Program-made: the position numbers and the translations under genes
The notes under the pieces: generated by a model
The model's input: the letters and a program-made list of their open reading frames with translations, nothing else
The model's database searches: none
What the model was told of the DNA's origin: nothing
NCBI GenBank assembly: GCA_031263945.1
Contig: JAISEW010000153.1
Location: 1 to 8,950, forward strand
Reading direction: 5' to 3'
Source: Gracilibacteraceae bacterium
Lineage (GTDB): Bacteria > Bacillota > Desulfitobacteriia > Desulfitobacteriales > Syntrophobotulaceae
DNA length: 8,950 nt
Shown here: one piece after another, positions 5,925 through 8,950 of the stretch
Position numbering within the stretch: position 1 is the stretch's first letter
Layout of the letters: every line of letters starts with the position of its first letter

Positions 5925-7691
5925 GTGAAACAACTGATGACAGGCAACGAAGCCGTGGCCCGCGGCGCCTGGGAAGCCGGAGTCCGGGTGGTGAGCGCTT
6001 ACCCCGGCACGCCGAGTACGGAGATCACGGAAAACGCGGCCCGCTACGCGGAAATATACGCGGAATGGTCGCCCAATGAAAAAGTGGCGCTTGAGGTGGG
6101 GATCGGCGCTTCCGTCGCCGGCGGGCGGGCGCTGACCGCCATGAAACACGTCGGCGTCAACGTGGCGGCCGACCCCCTTTTCACCGTGGCTTACACCGGC
6201 GTGACCGGCGGACTCGTCCTCGTTTCCGCCGACGATCCGGGTATGCACAGTTCGCAAAACGAGCAGGACAACCGCCATTTTGGCCGGGCGGCGAAAATCC
6301 CCGTCCTGGAGCCTTCCGACAGCCAGGAAGCCAAGGATTTTACCGTCGCCGCCTTTTCCCTCAGCGAGGAATATGATACGCCCGTCATGCTCAGGATCAC
6401 CACCCGGGTCGCCCATTCCCGCTCCCTCGTCGAGCTGGGTCCCCGCAGCGAGCGCCCGCTCCCTCCTTACGTCAAGGACGCCCGCAAATACGTCATGATC
6501 CCGGCTTATGCCCGGCCGCGGCACGCGGCGGTCGAAGCGCGGCTGACCGCGCTCCGCGAGCTGGCGGAAACAACGCCCCTGAACCGCGTGGAATGGGGGG
6601 ATAAGTCCGTCGGGATTGTCACGGGCGGCATCGCTTACCAGTATGTAAAAGAGACGCAGCCCGGCGCTTCCGTGCTGAAACTGGGGCTCGCTTTTCCGTT
6701 GCCGCGCCGGAAAATAACGGAATTCGCCCATTCGGTCGAGCGGCTCTATGTGGCGGAGGAACTGGAAGATTTTTGGGAAGGCTATTTGCGCGCCTGGGGC
6801 CTTCCCGTCCGGGGCAAGGAAATTTTTCCCTGGACCGGCGAATTGCAGCCGGAAACCGTGGCTTCAGCCCTGGCCGCGGAAACGGACCGCCCTTCTTCTC
6901 CGCCGGCGCCTCGCCCGGCGGCCGCGGCCGACCCGCCCGCCCGCCCGCCCGTCCTATGTCCCGGCTGTCCGCACCGCGGACTTTTCTACGTACTCAGCAA
7001 GATGCGCCTGACGGTGGCCGGCGATATCGGCTGTTACACCCTCGGCTGCCTGGAGCCGCTGAACGCCCTCGATACGACTATCTGTATGGGCGCGAGCATC
7101 GGCGCGGCCATCGGCATGGAAAAAACCCGCGGCCCGGAATTCGCCCAGAAGCTCGTCGCCGTCATCGGAGATTCCACTTTTATCCATTCGGGGATCACCG
7201 GTCTCATCGACGCCGTCTACAATAAAACACAGACGACGCTCCTGATCCTGGACAACCGCACCACGGGCATGACCGGCCATCAGGACAATCCGGTCACGGG
7301 CCGGACGCTGCAGGGGGAAAAATACCGGGAGATCGACCTGACGCAGCTCTGCCGCGCCGTAGGGGTGGACCGCGTCACGACCGTGGATCCCTTTGATCTG
7401 AAGCTGATGGAGCAGACGCTCCGCGCGGAATTGGCGGCGGCGGAGCCTTCCGTCATCATCGCCCGGCGCAAATGCGCGCTGATCGACCGGGAGGCGGCGC
7501 GGCCCCCGCTTGCCGTCGACCGGGATAAATGCACCGGCTGTTTTCGCTGTATGCGTCTCGGCTGTCCCTGCCTTTCCCGGCAGGAGAAAAAAGCCGTGAT
7601 CGCCGGCCAGTGCGTGGGCTGCGGTCTCTGCTCCCAGGTGTGCGTTCCGGGCGCCATCGTCAGCGCGGGGGAAGCGGGGGAAACGCTATGA
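5925..7691 (+). CDS. iorA: Indolepyruvate:ferredoxin oxidoreductase, alpha subunit
   Basis: With IorB it oxidatively decarboxylates indolepyruvate, phenylpyruvate and hydroxyphenylpyruvate (the transamination products of aromatic amino acids) to aryl-acetyl-CoA, CO2 and reduced ferredoxin. The 588-residue protein opens MKQLMTGNEAVARGAWEAG with the YPGTPSTEI motif of the pyruvate-ferredoxin-oxidoreductase N-domain. The thiamine-diphosphate domain starts at CPGCPHRG (C345) and contains GDIGCYTLGCLEP, GASIGAAIG and GDSTFIHSG (415-423) with LDNRTTGMTG downstream. The C-terminus is a two-cluster ferredoxin domain: C536, C539, C542, C547 (CxxCxxCx4C, usual for IorA) and C563, C566, C569, C573. Both 4Fe-4S sets are intact. 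A Pro/Ala-rich linker (321-342) joins the halves. The GTG start is chosen over the in-frame ATG at 5904 because of the ribosome site and family N-terminus; the ATG would add seven residues. The stop overlaps the iorB ATG (ATGA). Confidence 0.96.
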   Translation: MKQLMTGNEAVARGAWEAGVRVVSAYPGTPSTEITENAARYAEIYAEWSPNEKVALEVGIGASVAGGRALTAMKHVGVNVAADPLFTVAYTGVTGGLVLVSADDPGMHSSQNEQDNRHFGRAAKIPVLEPSDSQEAKDFTVAAFSLSEEYDTPVMLRITTRVAHSRSLVELGPRSERPLPPYVKDARKYVMIPAYARPRHAAVEARLTALRELAETTPLNRVEWGDKSVGIVTGGIAYQYVKETQPGASVLKLGLAFPLPRRKITEFAHSVERLYVAEELEDFWEGYLRAWGLPVRGKEIFPWTGELQPETVASALAAETDRPSSPPAPRPAAAADPPARPPVLCPGCPHRGLFYVLSKMRLTVAGDIGCYTLGCLEPLNALDTTICMGASIGAAIGMEKTRGPEFAQKLVAVIGDSTFIHSGITGLIDAVYNKTQTTLLILDNRTTGMTGHQDNPVTGRTLQGEKYREIDLTQLCRAVGVDRVTTVDPFDLKLMEQTLRAELAAAEPSVIIARRKCALIDREAARPPLAVDRDKCTGCFRCMRLGCPCLSRQEKKAVIAGQCVGCGLCSQVCVPGAIVSAGEAGETL

Positions 7692-8257
7692 ATAATATCC
7701 TTATCGCCGGCGTGGGCGGTCAGGGGACGATACTGGCCGGGCGCATACTGGCCGCCGTTATCCTGGAGGCCGGTTATGATCTGAAAGTATCGGAGCTCCA
7801 CGGCATGGCCCAGCGGGGCGGCAGCGTCGTCACCCAGGCCCGCTGGGGCGAGCGCGTTTTCTCCCCCATCGTCGCTCGCGGCGAGGCGGACGTCATTTTG
7901 GCTTTTGAAAAACTGGAAGCCCTGCGCTGGCTGCCCTGGCTGCGCCCCGGCGGACAAATGCTCGTCAATGACCAGCGCATCGACCCCATGCCGGTGGTGA
8001 CCGGCGCCGCCGCTTACCCGGAGGATATTCCCGCTCTCCTGATGGCGGCGGACGCGGCGGTCACGGTTTGCGACGGATACGCCCTCGCCCGGCGAAGCGG
8101 CAGCCCCAAGGCCGTCAATATGGTTTTGCTCGGCCTGCTTTCCCGCCATCTGGAATTTCCCGCCGCCGCCTGGGAAGACGCCATCCGTCAGGCCGGCCCG
8201 GAAAAATACCTGCCGGCCAATCTGGCCGCTTTTCGCTTGGGCAGCGCCGAACAATGA
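7688..8257 (+). CDS. iorB: Indolepyruvate:ferredoxin oxidoreductase, beta subunit
   Basis: The 189-residue protein is the gamma-domain (POR/KOR gamma-like) partner of IorA. It opens MNNILIAGVGGQGTILAGRIL with the conserved GVGGQG loop, followed by the family stretch SELHGMAQRGGSVVTQARWG (about 37-56), then ADVILAFEKLEALRWLPWL and VNMVLLGLLSRHLEFP. Length is normal for IorB (190-200). The ATG overlaps the IorA stop by four bases, so the subunits are probably translationally coupled in near-equal amounts; a purine-rich GGGGGAAA precedes it. An upstream extension of the same frame to 7529 would lie inside the iorA ferredoxin domain and is not credible. No clear T-tailed terminator follows. Confidence 0.95.
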   Translation: MNNILIAGVGGQGTILAGRILAAVILEAGYDLKVSELHGMAQRGGSVVTQARWGERVFSPIVARGEADVILAFEKLEALRWLPWLRPGGQMLVNDQRIDPMPVVTGAAAYPEDIPALLMAADAAVTVCDGYALARRSGSPKAVNMVLLGLLSRHLEFPAAAWEDAIRQAGPEKYLPANLAAFRLGSAEQ

Positions 8258-8299
8258 TTTTGATTTAACGGAGCCTTTATTTTCACCGTCCATTAATAT

Positions 8300-8328
8300 T
8301 TCACAAATCGCTATATTCGTGATATAAT
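8300..8328 (+). promoter_or_regulatory. Sigma-A-type promoter for the lipoprotein gene
   Basis: TTCACA (8300-8305, 5/6 to the -35 consensus) and a perfect TATAAT (8323-8328) have the ideal 17-base spacing, with AT-rich sequence upstream (ATTAATAT). Transcription would start near 8334-8336, inside the inverted repeat at 8331-8350. Confidence 0.75.
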
Positions 8329-8330
8329 AT

Positions 8331-8350
8331 TTACGGGTCCAAACCCGTAA
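8331..8350 (+). repeat. Perfect 8-bp inverted repeat at the predicted transcription start
   Basis: TTACGGGT (8331-8338) and ACCCGTAA (8343-8350) are exact inverted copies around CCAA. It begins three bases after the -10 box. That position suits a repressor operator, or a hairpin at the extreme 5' end of the transcript that would stabilise it. It lacks a following T run and sits before the gene, so it is not a usual terminator. Confidence 0.5.
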
Positions 8351-8387
8351 TTTCTGGAAAACAGACAAGGAGAAAAAAAGAAAAATT

Positions 8388-8950
8388 ATGCATATTCAGA
8401 CGAAGAAGTATTCTGTCCTCACTAAACTGGGAATTTTGACGCTCATCGCCGCCATGGGGTTCGCGCTTGCCGCCTGCGGTTCCTCGGCCCCTCCCGCCGC
8501 GCCGCAGACGCCCGGCGAAACACCGGAGGTAACGCCGGAAATAACGCCGGACGACGCGGTCGATGTGCCCAATCCGTTGGTGGAGTCGACGGGGGAGGAA
8601 ATCAGCGCAAAACTGGGCTTTGATTTCTACGCGCCGGATGAGTTCGCGAAAAGCGCTCAATACAGCATAATCGGCGATAAAGTGGTGTCGATGACCTATG
8701 TGATGGAAACCGGCAAAGGCCCGGTCAACGTCGTTTACCGCGCGGCCAGAACCGAAACGGATGAGGCGCTCGCGATTTCCGGTGATTTCAACTCTTATCC
8801 AAAAACGGAAACGGTGGAACTCAGCAGCGGGCAGCAGATAACGGTGTACACCAGCGAAGGCACCGGCCCGGCCCTGATCTTGTGGTATAACGAAAATATC
8901 GCGGACGGCGGCGCCGGCGTCTCCGCTTCGCTGGCGCTCGACCCGGTCGT
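8388..8950 (+). CDS. Secreted lipoprotein of unknown function, C-terminus beyond the right edge
   Basis: The frame is open from the ATG at 8388 to the window end (187 codons). A basic N-terminus with KK is followed by a hydrophobic stretch and a classic lipobox LAAC with the lipidated cysteine at residue 30, so the mature protein should be anchored on the outer face of the cytoplasmic membrane (or, in a diderm, sorted further). A Pro/Thr/Glu spacer with TPE/TPD repeats (about 41-53) leads to a folded domain starting NPLVESTGEEISAKLGFDFY. Relatives of this pattern in clostridia include DUF4367-like lipoproteins, but I recognise it only loosely and assign no function. An AAGGAG (8367-8372) lies 15 bases before the ATG, longer than usual. 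The promoter and inverted repeat upstream make it a separate transcription unit from iorB. Confidence 0.85.
   Translation, partial: MHIQTKKYSVLTKLGILTLIAAMGFALAACGSSAPPAAPQTPGETPEVTPEITPDDAVDVPNPLVESTGEEISAKLGFDFYAPDEFAKSAQYSIIGDKVVSMTYVMETGKGPVNVVYRAARTETDEALAISGDFNSYPKTETVELSSGQQITVYTSEGTGPALILWYNENIADGGAGVSASLALDPV

Noticed and set aside
7529..7687. Upstream extension of iorB to 7529
   Set aside because: This stretch encodes the ferredoxin domain of IorA in another frame; the MNNILIAGVGGQG start at 7688 fits the family.
8258..8299. Possible terminator after iorB (TTAACGG ... CCGTCCATTAA)
   Set aside because: The pairing is short, interrupted by three bases and not followed by a T run; too weak to call.

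Overview
The window comes from a GC-rich anaerobic bacterium. A Bacillota lineage such as the Negativicutes is my best guess. This rests on the DHH-CBS-nucleotidyltransferase fusion protein, an amino-acid-fermentation operon (phenylacetate-CoA ligase plus indolepyruvate:ferredoxin oxidoreductase), a lipoprotein with a Gram-positive/Negativicute-style signal, and consensus sigma-A-type promoters. The genus cannot be fixed from sequence reading alone.

Layout. Positions 1-3944 read leftward as one likely transcription unit: a small uncharacterised helical protein (3944-3615), then an 851-residue A-adding/CCA-type tRNA nucleotidyltransferase fused to DHH phosphoesterase and paired CBS domains (3618-1063, GTGA overlap), then, after 28 bases, an AAA-ATPase-like gene (1034 to beyond the left edge) that is much more AT-rich than its neighbours. 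A 143-bp divergent intergenic region (3945-4087) carries two back-to-back promoters around a short inverted repeat. From there a Phd/YefM-type antitoxin (4088-4390) reads rightward with no toxin gene next to it.

Positions 4407-4570 hold a near-palindromic, MITE-like element with imperfect arms of about 51-54 bp around a 59-bp centre that can fold further. It lies between the antitoxin and the three-gene operon paaK-iorA-iorB (4603-8257). In that operon IorAB oxidatively decarboxylates aryl pyruvates to aryl-acetyl-CoA using ferredoxin, and PaaK interconverts aryl acetate and aryl-acetyl-CoA. Together they form an aromatic amino acid fermentation or salvage route. After a 130-bp gap with a strong promoter and a perfect 8-bp inverted repeat at the expected transcription start, a lipoprotein gene (8388 onward) runs off the right edge.

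I saw no rRNA, tRNA, CRISPR array or transposase. I saw no recognisable defence system beyond the orphan antitoxin and the function-unknown AAA-ATPase. The least explained parts are the palindromic element with its orphan antitoxin neighbour, the small partner of the nucleotidyltransferase, and the operator-like repeat before the lipoprotein.
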